DNA from: Alteromonadaceae bacterium | GTDB taxonomy: Bacteria > Pseudomonadota > Gammaproteobacteria > Pseudomonadales > Oleiphilaceae | Reading direction: 5' to 3' | Length of the DNA: 12,344 nt | Assembly: GCA_013393545.1 (NCBI GenBank) | Contig: JABXHG010000200.1 | Coordinates: 1-12,344 of the forward strand | Shown: in pieces, positions 1-7,138 of the stretch | Layout: every line of letters begins with the position of its first letter | Position numbering within the stretch: the stretch's first letter is position 1 | Translations under genes and position numbers: made by a program | Notes under the pieces: generated by a model | The model's input: only the letters and a program-made list of their open reading frames with translations | Databases searched by the model: none | Told to the model about the DNA's origin: nothing

Positions 1-1
1 G

Positions 2-1408
2 GCGCGGGCGCGGGGCCTCCCCACCGAGGTGGCCTACCGCCAGCACCGCCCCGGCAACGGCAAGTACACCGTCGCCGACCCCCCGGGACATGAGAGGAAC
101 ACCCGGAGACTGGCCAGCGGTGCCTCCACCGCGCAGCTGGCGATCCGGCTAGTCGACGCCCGCCGCGGCGTGCTGACCCGGGCCCGCCGGCACTCGTACA
201 TCGCCTCCCTACTGGGCATTCGCCACATCGTGGTGGCGGTGAACAAGATGGACCTGGTGGATTTCAGCGAAGAACGCTTCAACGAAATCAAGGACGACTA
301 CCTGGCCTTCGCCGCCAAACTGGGCCTGAAAGACATCCGGTTCGTGCCCATCTCGGCGCTGGATGGCGATAACGTGGTGAACAAGAGCGAGAACACACCC
401 TGGTTCACCGGCCAGCCACTGATGGACATCCTGGAAACCGTGGAAGTCTCCCGGGACAAGAACCTGGAGCACTTCCGCTTCCCGGTTCAGTATGTTACCC
501 GTCCGGACCTCAATTTCCGGGGTTTCTGCGGCACCATCGCCTCCGGCGTGATCCGCCCGGGTGATAACGTGATGGCCCTGCCCTCACGGCGCACCAGCAA
601 GATCAAGGAAGTGGTGACCTTCGATGGCAACCTGGATGAGGCCTACATTGATCAGGCCGTGACCCTGACCCTGGAAGACGAAATCGACGTCAGCCGTGGC
701 GACATGCTGGTGAAGGTCGAAGACGAGCCGGAAGTGCACAACCGGTTCAACGCCAACATCGTGTGGATGACCGACGCGCCGCTGGAAACCGGCCGCCTGT
801 ACGACATCAAGCTCGGCCCCACATTCACCTCCGGCACGGTAAAGACCATTCACCACCAGACCGACGTGAACACTCTGGAGCAACAGGCCAACCCGGAGCG
901 TCTGCAGCTGAACGAAATCGGCCTGTGCGAGCTGACGCTGAACCAGCCCATCGCGTTCGATGCCTACCAGCGCAATCACGCCACCGGCAGCTTCATCGTG
1001 ATCGACCGGCTGACCAACGTGACCATCGGCGCCGGCATGATCGAAGGCCTGGCCGACGGCATTGAATCGCTGGACCCTGTCACCACCGACGAGCGCGAAC
1101 GCCGCCTGGCCCAGAAACCGGCCATCATTGCCTGCGGTGGCAAGCACGCACCGGAACTGGCCCTGGCCGTGGAGCGCGCGCTGTTTGACCAGGGCAAGAC
1201 CGCCGTGGTGGTCTCCGAGGCCAACACCGGTGATGCCGACGAGCGCCGCAACGTGGCCCAACTGCTGACCGCCCACGGGCTGATCGCGATTGCCGAGAAT
1301 CTGGGTTCCGACGTGGCCAACGCAACCGTGAACGCCGATGCGGAGCAGGACATTCCGGCGGCGGTGTCCGGACTGGTGCAGGAGCTGACTCGCAGTATGC
1401 GGATCTGA
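2..1408 (+). CDS. cysN: Sulfate adenylyltransferase large subunit CysN (5'-truncated by window edge)
   Basis: This is the GTPase subunit of ATP sulfurylase, which with CysD makes adenosine 5'-phosphosulfate in assimilatory sulfate reduction. The frame is open from base 2 with no true start. About 100 N-terminal residues, including the P-loop, lie outside the window; a GTG at 29 is internal because VAYR there matches the family. Switch II reads DPPGHE (normally DTPGHE). G4 (NKMD) and G5 (SALDGDNV) are intact and are followed by EF-Tu-like beta-barrel domains (RFPVQYV, DEIDVSRGD, NVTIGAGM). After NVTIGAGM about 121 residues remain, against about 41 in E. coli CysN. This tail resembles an APS kinase (CysC) domain that has lost its P-loop. 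The first roughly 60 codons fit the family poorly and are very GC-rich, whereas the protein is canonical from about base 190. The identity is firm; the first 180 bases may be unreliable. Confidence 0.93.
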   Translation, partial: ARARGLPTEVAYRQHRPGNGKYTVADPPGHERNTRRLASGASTAQLAIRLVDARRGVLTRARRHSYIASLLGIRHIVVAVNKMDLVDFSEERFNEIKDDYLAFAAKLGLKDIRFVPISALDGDNVVNKSENTPWFTGQPLMDILETVEVSRDKNLEHFRFPVQYVTRPDLNFRGFCGTIASGVIRPGDNVMALPSRRTSKIKEVVTFDGNLDEAYIDQAVTLTLEDEIDVSRGDMLVKVEDEPEVHNRFNANIVWMTDAPLETGRLYDIKLGPTFTSGTVKTIHHQTDVNTLEQQANPERLQLNEIGLCELTLNQPIAFDAYQRNHATGSFIVIDRLTNVTIGAGMIEGLADGIESLDPVTTDERERRLAQKPAIIACGGKHAPELALAVERALFDQGKTAVVVSEANTGDADERRNVAQLLTAHGLIAIAENLGSDVANATVNADAEQDIPAAVSGLVQELTRSMRI

Positions 1409-1447
1409 GTTTCGTCCAAGACCTCGAAAGTACACAGAAAAGAAGTT

Positions 1448-1542
1448 TTAGCCACGAAACCCACTAAAAACACGAAAAAATGATTAAAGATACCAAGTTG
1501 TAGTCTTTTAATTTCGTGTTCTTTCGTGGGGTTAGTGGCTAA
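1448..1542. repeat. Imperfect inverted repeat downstream of cysN
   Basis: The arms at 1448-1477 and 1512-1542 are near-perfect reverse complements. Both begin TTAGCCAC when read outward-in and contain CACGAAA twice. They flank a 34-bp AT-rich spacer. The repeat fills much of the 233-bp gap between cysN and yejK. It could form a long hairpin at the end of the cysN transcript. It lacks a GC-rich stem followed by a T-run, so I do not call it an intrinsic terminator. Confidence 0.7.
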
Positions 1543-1560
1543 CCAAATCTTTTATCTTTC

Positions 1561-1586
1561 TTCCGTGTTCTTCCGTGAATTCCGTG
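1561..1586. repeat. Three short direct repeats TTCCGTG
   Basis: TTCCGTG occurs at 1561-1567, 1571-1577 and 1580-1586. The related TTTCGTG occurs at 1512-1518 and 1522-1528, inside the right arm of the neighbouring inverted repeat. The whole gap is therefore built from one short word in both orientations. Its function is unknown. Confidence 0.6.
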
Positions 1587-1641
1587 GCAGAATTCCTTCT
1601 TTTAGACCTAACTAACCGGAATACTCAGGAGCCGCTGAACA

Positions 1642-2658
1642 ATGGCCATCAAACACCTGCGCACCGCTTTCGCCAGCCAATACCAACCGGGCCAGCCCGC
1701 GCGCCTTGTTGCCGGCGAGGCCATGCAGGAGCCCGGTGGCGATTACGAAGCCCTGCACAAGCAGATGAAGCGCCTGTTCAACAGCAAACCCGGCAAGAAA
1801 TACGGACGCTTCTCCGAAGACCTGGGGGAATGCCCGTTCAGCGCCTGGCTGAAGGATTATCTGGAAGACAAGCAGAGCTTCAGTGCCCTCACCGACCGCC
1901 TGTTTGGCCAATGGCAGGAACTGCTCAACGCCTGCCAGGAAGAATTCGACGGCCACCTGATGCTAGTGCACGAAGCCCTTGCGGATTCAGAAGTCGCCTA
2001 CCTGCTGATACTGGAAACCGACAGCGCCATGCGCTTTGATGGCAGCGAACGCCTGGACGCCACCGACATCATCAGCCTGTCCCGCCTGAACCTGGCCGTG
2101 CGCATCGAGCTGGATGACTGGCTGGGTGAGAACGGCAGCGACAACTACCTGACCCTGGTCCACGGCCGGGGCACCGGTGAGCCGGGCGACTTGTTCATCC
2201 GCCTGAGCGGCTTCACCAACAACGTGGATGTGGAAAAAGAAACCCTGACCTTCCTCGACGCCGTGGAAGCCTTCGCCAAAAACTCCGAGCCGGAAAAAGC
2301 CGGCGAAGTGCGCGCCAAGGCCTACGAGTTCTGCAAGGACCAGCACGCACTGGGCGAACCGGTGGAAATCGAGGCCCTGTCCGGCTACCTGGACGAAAAC
2401 CAGCCCGAACGCTTCAAGGAATTCGCCAGCCAAAACGCCGAACTCCCCGAAAGCGGCGTGCTGCATCCGGACCACCGCAAAGTAAAAAAGCTCGTCCGCA
2501 TCGCCGGCTCCGGCGGCGGCATGAGCGTGTCGTTCTCCTCGGATCTGGTCAACCAGGCGGTCTACTACGATCGCGACAACGACGCCCTCACCATCACCCG
2601 CCTGCCCAAGGCGTTGCGGGAGCAGTTGCAGAGGTATCTGGAAACCCGGGAAGAGTGA
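1642..2658 (+). CDS. yejK: Nucleoid-associated protein YejK/NdpA
   Basis: This 338-residue protein belongs to the NA37/YejK (NdpA) family, a spermidine-nucleoid-associated protein of gammaproteobacteria (E. coli YejK is 335 aa). The family pattern runs end to end: an N-terminal block from MAIKHLRTAF, the GKKYGRFSED segment, LLILETDSAMRF, the central LFIRLSGFTNNVDVEKET block and a basic C-terminus. The ATG at 1642 has an AGGAG at 1627-1631, ten bases upstream, so the start is well supported. The gene stands apart from cysN by 233 bp of repeat-rich DNA. The MNT/HEPN pair follows after only 35 bp and may be co-transcribed with it. Its molecular role beyond nucleoid association is not well established for the family. 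Confidence 0.92.
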   Translation: MAIKHLRTAFASQYQPGQPARLVAGEAMQEPGGDYEALHKQMKRLFNSKPGKKYGRFSEDLGECPFSAWLKDYLEDKQSFSALTDRLFGQWQELLNACQEEFDGHLMLVHEALADSEVAYLLILETDSAMRFDGSERLDATDIISLSRLNLAVRIELDDWLGENGSDNYLTLVHGRGTGEPGDLFIRLSGFTNNVDVEKETLTFLDAVEAFAKNSEPEKAGEVRAKAYEFCKDQHALGEPVEIEALSGYLDENQPERFKEFASQNAELPESGVLHPDHRKVKKLVRIAGSGGGMSVSFSSDLVNQAVYYDRDNDALTITRLPKALREQLQRYLETREE

Positions 2659-2693
2659 TGTTTAACTGAACAAAACACCAAAGGTAATGCACC

Positions 2694-2993
2694 GTGAGAT
2701 TGACGCCCGAGCAAGTAAGTGTCATCAAAGATTCTGTTAGGGAGGTTTTCGGTCCCGACGCCGAAGTATCGCTGTTTGGGTCGCGCACCGATGACAACGC
2801 CAAAGGCGGAGATATCGATTTGCTGGTTACCGTTAATAGCCTGGTAGAGCGGCCAGCCTGGGATACGGCAAGACTGCAAGCAAAAATCATCAAACAATTG
2901 GGTGACCAAAAAATTGATATCGTGTTGGACGCTCCCAACCTCAAGCATGCCGTCATTCATCAAATCGCCAGGGCACAAGGAATTGCGCTGTGA
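2694..2993 (+). CDS. Minimal nucleotidyltransferase (MntA-like antitoxin of a HEPN/MNT module)
   Basis: This 99-residue protein is a minimal nucleotidyltransferase. Gly29-Ser30 is followed by nine residues and then Asp40-Ile-Asp42, the metal-binding pair. Asp75 in KIDIV is the likely third carboxylate. In characterised MntA/HepT modules the MNT protein AMPylates a tyrosine of the HEPN toxin to silence it; that role here is inferred from the partner gene. It starts at GTG with AAGG nine bases upstream (2681-2684). Its TGA stop overlaps the GTG of the next gene by four bases, so translation is probably coupled. It lies 35 bp after yejK and appears less GC-rich than its flanks, consistent with horizontal gain. 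It could instead be an orphan aminoglycoside-type nucleotidyltransferase, but the HEPN neighbour argues against that. Confidence 0.88.
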   Translation: MRLTPEQVSVIKDSVREVFGPDAEVSLFGSRTDDNAKGGDIDLLVTVNSLVERPAWDTARLQAKIIKQLGDQKIDIVLDAPNLKHAVIHQIARAQGIAL

Positions 2994-3472
2994 CACTCAC
3001 ACCAGAGACCGAAGCAAGACTTCAATTTTTATGCCGCGTTGTCACCAAGGAAATCAAGCACCTGGAATACGCCTCAACACAGGTATTTGGACCAACACTT
3101 TCCTATGAGGCCGTCGAGAAACTCGATACCACGCCTGATTTGGCCATGAAGGTTGAAGCCTTCACAAGCCGCTTTTGTAGACTACAGGACACTCTCGGAG
3201 ACAAACTTCTTCCTGCACTTTTACAAGCGTTGGGTGAACCAACCAGAGCACTCCTGATCAACCTTGAAAAAGCCGAAAAATACGGCTGGCTGGAATCATC
3301 GGAACAATGGATCACACTGAGGCAACTGCGTAACCAGATGATTCACGAGTACATCGAAAATGCGCAAACGCTGTTTGATGCATTGACCACAGCTAACGAC
3401 AATGTCGATGTCTTGATTCGCTTTGCAAGAGAGCTTGATGAACAAACCCAACGATTACTCGTCGGCCATTGA
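2990..3472 (+). CDS. HEPN-domain protein (HepT-like toxin / ribonuclease)
   Basis: This 160-residue, largely helical protein carries Arg114-Asn-Gln-Met-Ile-His119-Glu-Tyr121. That is exactly the R-x4-H-x-Y motif of HepT-type HEPN RNases: Arg and His form the active site, and the Tyr is the residue AMPylated by MntA in the characterised Shewanella pair. It begins at GTG 2990, inside the stop region of the nucleotidyltransferase gene (GTGA overlap). At about 160 aa it is longer than typical HepT (about 130-140 aa). The region around residues 58-80 ([19 protein letters not shown]) looks like a subfamily signature. Its last 18 bases overlap the 3' end of trmH on the other strand. RNase toxicity is inferred, not shown. 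Confidence 0.85.
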   Translation: MTLTPETEARLQFLCRVVTKEIKHLEYASTQVFGPTLSYEAVEKLDTTPDLAMKVEAFTSRFCRLQDTLGDKLLPALLQALGEPTRALLINLEKAEKYGWLESSEQWITLRQLRNQMIHEYIENAQTLFDALTTANDNVDVLIRFARELDEQTQRLLVGH

Positions 3473-4189
3473 TTCCTTCTGCTCGTCCCAGCGTGGCCGA
3501 TTGGCCCGCTGCTTGCGCACCTCCTGCATCCACCCCACCCCATCGATCAACTCCCCGGTGTCGGGATCAATCGGCGGGTACGGCAGCTTCCGGTCATCGC
3601 AGTAACGCTTCACCGTGGGCTGGCACCAGCAGAACAGCAAGCGCCGATATTCCTCGTCCGGCAGGCGCTGGTGATCAAACATCCCCGCCAGCTTCCGCTG
3701 GCGCTGGGCCTCTGAAAGAATAATCGAACATGCCGAAGACACATTCAGAGACTCCACCATCCCCATCATCGGAATCACAATGTGCTCATCCGCCTGCTCG
3801 GCGGTAACCGGATTCACCCCGTCCACCTCGTTGCCCATGACAATGGTGCACGGCACGGTGTAATCCACGTCCCGGAAATCCACCGCCCGATCCGATAGCT
3901 GCGCCGCATAAAGTTTGTGGCCCTGAGCCTTCAGCTCGGTCACAGCGTTGTCCATGGTGGGATGCGTGTGCGTCGTCACCCAGTTGTAACTGCCGCCGGC
4001 GGTTTTGCGGAAGGCCCGAAAGCCCTCCTTCGGCCAAACCACGTGCATGTTCGCCACGCCAAAGGCATCGCAGGAGCGAATGATCGCCGACAGGTTTCTG
4101 GGCTTATGGACCTGGTCGGTCAGCACCTTCAAATCGGGTTGGCGGGTGTTCAGGGTTTGTTTGATTCGGGCAAGGCGTTCGGGGGTCAT
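3455..4189 (-). CDS. trmH: tRNA (guanosine(18)-2'-O)-methyltransferase TrmH
   Basis: This 244-residue SPOUT enzyme transfers methyl from S-adenosylmethionine to the 2'-OH of G18 in the tRNA D-loop. Motif 1 (HKPRNLSAIIRSCDAFG, Asn32 to Gly44) is present. Motif 2 is IVMGNEVDGV (Glu121), and motif 3 is VIPMMGMVESLNVSSACSIIL (Ser147-Leu-Asn149). These build the trefoil knot. The alignment with E. coli TrmH (229 aa) starts at the first residue, so the ATG at 4189 is well placed. No good Shine-Dalgarno precedes it; instead an eight-codon reading frame ends in an overlapping ATGA. The gene is transcribed toward the HEPN gene and overlaps it by 18 bp. Upstream lies a long palindrome-rich gap shared with miaB. 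Confidence 0.95.
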   Translation of the reverse strand: MTPERLARIKQTLNTRQPDLKVLTDQVHKPRNLSAIIRSCDAFGVANMHVVWPKEGFRAFRKTAGGSYNWVTTHTHPTMDNAVTELKAQGHKLYAAQLSDRAVDFRDVDYTVPCTIVMGNEVDGVNPVTAEQADEHIVIPMMGMVESLNVSSACSIILSEAQRQRKLAGMFDHQRLPDEEYRRLLFCWCQPTVKRYCDDRKLPYPPIDPDTGELIDGVGWMQEVRKQRANRPRWDEQKESMADE

Positions 4190-4212
4190 GGTTTGTGTCG
4201 TTTTCTGTTCAT
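4186..4212 (-). other. Possible eight-codon leader frame overlapping the trmH start
   Basis: On the minus strand an ATG at 4212 opens MNRKRHKP and stops at a TGA sharing ATGA with the trmH start codon. The trmH start has no obvious Shine-Dalgarno of its own, so coupled re-initiation is possible. Such short frames also occur by chance, and the mini-frame itself has only a weak purine-rich upstream sequence. Confidence 0.2.
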
Positions 4213-4253
4213 TTAATCTGCCGGCAACTGGCTGGCCTCGAAATTTCGGGGCT

Positions 4254-4347
4254 GGCGCTGGGGTGGGTGGTGCTTTTTCTTTCGGAAAAACAACTCGCTG
4301 CGCTCAGACATTTTTTCCTGCAGAAAAAGCACCACCCACCCCACGCC
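4254..4347. repeat. Long inverted repeat (arms about 26 bp) between trmH and miaB
   Basis: The arm 4259-4280 is an exact reverse complement of 4322-4343. With one bulged base the pairing extends outward to 4254 and 4347. Inside, GGAAAAA (4284-4290) pairs with the T6CC tract at 4311-4318 across a small internal loop, leaving a loop rich in CTCGCTGCGCTC. As RNA it would be one very stable hairpin of about 94 nt. A 10-bp perfect palindrome, CGAAATTTCG, lies just outside at 4239-4248. It could end transcripts or be a copy of a dispersed palindromic element. Confidence 0.75.
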
Positions 4348-4459
4348 GATCATCTGAGGGCTTGATGATCCAATCGTCCACGAATTCAGGAGCTCGCGAA
4401 CTCAAAAGTTCGATAAAAGGGCTTTGGGGATGCCTTTCCAAAAATTTGCGGAGCCATGG

Positions 4460-4482
4460 GTGAAGAGCGAATAGCTCTTCAC
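4460..4482. repeat. Stem-loop inside the 4417-4613 element
   Basis: A perfect 9-bp stem, GTGAAGAGC with GCTCTTCAC, has a 5-nt loop (GAATA). It sits in the left half of the larger inverted repeat. Confidence 0.7.
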
Positions 4483-4510
4483 GGGCTGGCCACGGATGGC
4501 CTGCCCTGGA

Positions 4511-4546
4511 CCTGCAGCGCGACGCAGGAGCAATAAGCGCTGCAGG
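4511..4546. repeat. Second stem-loop inside the 4417-4613 element
   Basis: A perfect 10-bp stem, CCTGCAGCGC with GCGCTGCAGG, encloses a 16-nt loop. Together with the first stem-loop and the outer 28-bp arms it gives a multi-branched fold. Confidence 0.7.
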
Positions 4547-4682
4547 GCGGAGCATAAGCGCCACAGGGATGTGCCGCAGGAGCGCTTTTTGGAAAGGCAT
4601 CCCCAAAGCCCTTCCAACTCCCAAGCCCGAGGAAACAGGATCATAGCACAAACCCAAATAAGGAATACCGAGACAACGGTGG

Positions 4683-4708
4683 TTGAAGTTTAGGCACCCC
4701 GTTATACT
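4683..4708 (+). promoter_or_regulatory. Probable sigma70-type promoter for the miaB operon
   Basis: TATACT at 4703-4708 is a strong -10 box, and TTGAAG at 4683-4688 could serve as the -35. The 14-bp spacer is shorter than the usual 16-18, so the -35 assignment is weak. The box lies 66 bp before the miaB start and just outside the palindromic element. It is the only good -10 match I noticed in this gap on the plus strand. Confidence 0.45.
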
Positions 4709-4774
4709 ACGCAGTCCCATTTTTATCAGCGCCACACCACACCCGGCGCCCATACACCAAATTACGTGAGACCC

Positions 4775-6121
4775 ATGGCCAAGAAGCTGTACATCAAAAC
4801 CCACGGCTGCCAGATGAACGAGTACGACTCCGCCCGCATGGCCGATCTGCTCAAAACCGGCGAAACCGTGGAAATGACCGACTCACCGGACGACGCCGAC
4901 ATCCTGCTGCTGAACACCTGCTCCATCCGCGAAAAAGCCCAGGAAAAAGTGTTCCACCAGCTCGGCCGCTGGAAAGGCCTGAAGAGCAAAAAGCCGGATC
5001 TCATCATCGGCGTGGGTGGCTGCGTGGCGTCCCAGGAAGGCCAGGCCATCATCGACCGTGCGCCCTACGTGGACATGGTCTTCGGCCCACAAACCCTGCA
5101 CCGCCTGCCGGACATGATCACCGAGATCAAAACCAAGGGTAACGGCGTGGGCGTGGTGGACGTCAGCTTCCCGGAAATCGAGAAATTCGACAACCTGCCC
5201 GAGCCCGGTGCCGACGGCCCGTCCGCGTTTGTCTCCATCATGGAAGGCGGCAGCAAGTACTGCACCTTCTGCGTGGTGCCCTACACCCGGGGCGAGGAAG
5301 TCAGCCGCCCGGTGGACGACGTGATTGCCGAAGTCGCCCACCTGGCAGCCCAGGGCGTGCGGGAAGTAAACCTGCTGGGCCAGAACGTGAACGCTTATCA
5401 GGGCGAGACCCACGATGGCGACGTGATGGACATGGCCGAGCTGGTGGAAGTGATTGCCACCATCGACGGCATTGACCGCATTCGCTACACCACCTCCCAT
5501 CCGGTGGAATTCAGTGACTCACTGATCGAGGTATACGAGCGCGTACCGGAGCTGGTCAGTCACCTGCACCTGCCGGTGCAAAGCGGCTCGGACCGCATCC
5601 TGGCGGCCATGAAGCGCGGCCATACAGCACTGGAGTACAAATCCAAGCTGCGTCGTCTGCGCAAGATCCGCCCGGACATCAGCTGCTCCTCGGACTTTAT
5701 CATCGGCTTCCCGGGTGAAACCGGGAAGGACTTAGAAGACAACATGAAGCTGACCAACGACAGCGGCTGCGACATGTCTTTCAGCTTCATCTACAGCGCC
5801 CGGCCGGGCACCCCGGCCTCGGATCTGCCGGATGACACGCCGATGGACGTGAAGAAACAACGCCTGAATATTCTGCAGGATCGCCTGAATCAGAACGTGA
5901 TGGACATCAGCCGCAAGATGGTGGGCAATACCGAACGGATTCTGGTGACCGGCCTGTCCAAGAAAGACCCGGGCGAGTACGCCGGGCGTACGGAGAACAA
6001 CCGTATCGTCAACTTTCGCCATGAGAATCCGGAGGTAGCCGGCCACTTTATCGACGTGGAAATTGTCGAGGCCTATCCGAACTCCCTGCGCGGCGTACCG
6101 GTTAATTCTGAACTGCTTTAA
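4775..6121 (+). CDS. miaB: tRNA-2-methylthio-N6-isopentenyladenosine synthase MiaB, with altered radical-SAM motif
   Basis: MiaB adds the 2-methylthio group to i6A37 in tRNAs reading U-starting codons, using two [4Fe-4S] clusters. This 448-residue copy follows E. coli MiaB closely. The N-terminal MTTase domain has Cys12, Cys49 and Cys83, the ligands of the auxiliary cluster. The radical-SAM core and a C-terminal TRAM domain (about 380-448) follow. The radical-SAM motif, normally CxxxCxxC, reads Gly159-Ser-Lys-Tyr-Cys163-Thr-Phe-Cys166. The first cluster cysteine is a GGC codon (5249-5251) where TGC is expected. This would be expected to abolish SAM cleavage unless it is a base-call error. I chose the ATG at 4775 because the protein then starts [15 protein letters not shown] like its homologues; a GTG at 4766 would add three residues. 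It is the first gene of the operon. Confidence 0.95.
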   Translation: MAKKLYIKTHGCQMNEYDSARMADLLKTGETVEMTDSPDDADILLLNTCSIREKAQEKVFHQLGRWKGLKSKKPDLIIGVGGCVASQEGQAIIDRAPYVDMVFGPQTLHRLPDMITEIKTKGNGVGVVDVSFPEIEKFDNLPEPGADGPSAFVSIMEGGSKYCTFCVVPYTRGEEVSRPVDDVIAEVAHLAAQGVREVNLLGQNVNAYQGETHDGDVMDMAELVEVIATIDGIDRIRYTTSHPVEFSDSLIEVYERVPELVSHLHLPVQSGSDRILAAMKRGHTALEYKSKLRRLRKIRPDISCSSDFIIGFPGETGKDLEDNMKLTNDSGCDMSFSFIYSARPGTPASDLPDDTPMDVKKQRLNILQDRLNQNVMDISRKMVGNTERILVTGLSKKDPGEYAGRTENNRIVNFRHENPEVAGHFIDVEIVEAYPNSLRGVPVNSELL

Positions 6122-6151
6122 CGGCAGCACCCCAAACCAGCTGGAGAGAAC

Positions 6152-7138
6152 TTGAACACTCACGATTCCAGACAATTTGACCTGCACCCGGTGGACCAGC
6201 GGCGCCTGGCCACCCTGTGTGGACAGTTTGATGAAAACCTCAAGATGATCGAAAAGCGCCTTGAGGTGAAAGTCGGCCGGCGCGGCCACCACTTCCGCGT
6301 GGAAGGCCCGACCGAAAACGTGGCGGCGGCCACCGAGGTGGTTCGCCACCTGTACCGGGAAACCGAGGCCACAGACGACATTCCACCGGATACCGTGCAC
6401 CTGTACATCCGCGAAACCGGCCTGGAACGGTTGCCGGAAGATGTGCCCTACGACAGCGGCCAGGTCACCGTCATCAAGACCCCGAAACTGACCGCCAAGC
6501 CGCGCGGACGGAATCAGCAGAAGTATGTGCACAACATCCGCACCCACGATCTGAACTTCGGCATTGGCCCGGCCGGTACCGGCAAGACCTGGCTGGCGGT
6601 GGCCTGTGCGGTTGAAGCACTCAAAGATGAGCAGGTCAAGCGCATCCTGCTGGTGCGCCCGGCGGTAGAAGCCGGCGAAAAGCTGGGCTTCCTGCCCGGT
6701 GATCTGGCACAGAAGGTCGACCCTTACCTGCGCCCACTCTACGTTGCACTCTACGAACTTCTGGGCTGCGACCCGGTCACCCGGTTGATTGTCAAGAGCG
6801 TGATCGTAATTGCCCCGCTCGCCTTCATGCGCGGGCGCACGCTGAACAACTCATTCATCATCCTCGATGAAAGCCAAAACACCACCCGAGAGCAGATGAA
6901 AATGTTCCTCACTCGGATTGGCTTTGGCTCCACGGCGGTGATTACCGGTGATACCACCCAGGTGGATTTGCCCCGGGGCCAGCATTCCGGGCTCATTCAC
7001 GCCGCGACGGTACTGAACAAGGTGCCGGGAGTTGGCTTCACCCGCTTCGACGCCAAAGACGTGGTGCGTCACCCGCTGGTGCAGCGCATTGTCGAAGCCT
7101 ACGATGCCTTTGATGACGGGAGCGTCACCGGCGAATGA
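6152..7138 (+). CDS. ybeZ: PhoH-like ATPase YbeZ
   Basis: This 328-residue PhoH-family P-loop ATPase is encoded beside ybeY in most gammaproteobacteria and is thought to partner it in ribosomal RNA processing. An N-terminal domain of about 120 residues has a KH-like character. The PhoH domain follows, with Walker A GPAGTGKT (139-146), the [16 protein letters not shown] block (169-184) and Walker [10 protein letters not shown] (Asp239-Glu240). The conserved [12 protein letters not shown] and [12 protein letters not shown] segments come after it. The TTG at 6152 is preceded by GGAGAG at 6143-6148 with good spacing, and no better in-frame start precedes it. The gene follows miaB by 30 bp, and its TGA overlaps the ybeY ATG by four bases. 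Confidence 0.93.
   Translation: MNTHDSRQFDLHPVDQRRLATLCGQFDENLKMIEKRLEVKVGRRGHHFRVEGPTENVAAATEVVRHLYRETEATDDIPPDTVHLYIRETGLERLPEDVPYDSGQVTVIKTPKLTAKPRGRNQQKYVHNIRTHDLNFGIGPAGTGKTWLAVACAVEALKDEQVKRILLVRPAVEAGEKLGFLPGDLAQKVDPYLRPLYVALYELLGCDPVTRLIVKSVIVIAPLAFMRGRTLNNSFIILDESQNTTREQMKMFLTRIGFGSTAVITGDTTQVDLPRGQHSGLIHAATVLNKVPGVGFTRFDAKDVVRHPLVQRIVEAYDAFDDGSVTGE

Larger units (their letters stand above)
4417..4613. repeat. Perfect 28-bp inverted repeat enclosing a structured 141-bp core
   Basis: Bases 4417-4444 are the exact reverse complement of 4586-4613. The 141-bp interior has its own hairpins at 4460-4482 and 4511-4546. It also has an imperfect direct repeat around GGAGCAATAAGCGC (4527-4547) and GGAGCATAAGCGCC (4549-4568), and two copies of GCAGGAGC (4524-4531, 4576-4583). 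No reading frame here has recognisable protein features. The architecture is that of a non-coding palindromic element lying about 160 bp before miaB. Confidence 0.8.

Noticed and set aside
584..1435. Long minus-strand open frame of 283 codons opposite cysN
   Set aside because: It is the GC-rich shadow of cysN, rich in His, Gly, Val and Gln as expected for an antisense frame, with no family resemblance.
1561..1586. CRISPR-like array from the TTCCGTG repeats
   Set aside because: The repeats are only 7 bp with 2-3 bp spacers, and no cas genes are present.
4402..4644. Minus-strand frame of 80 codons
   Set aside because: It lies almost wholly in the 4417-4613 palindromic element and overlaps another open frame; no protein features.
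4766..4774. GTG start for miaB giving MRPMAKKL
   Set aside because: Homologues begin at the MAKKL/MTKKL position, and the ATG at 4775 is the better codon; GTGAG at 4766-4770 may be its ribosome-binding site.
4304..4804. Minus-strand open frame of 166 codons before miaB
   Set aside because: It runs through both inverted-repeat elements and into the start of miaB, has no recognisable domain, and its codons are dictated by the palindromes.
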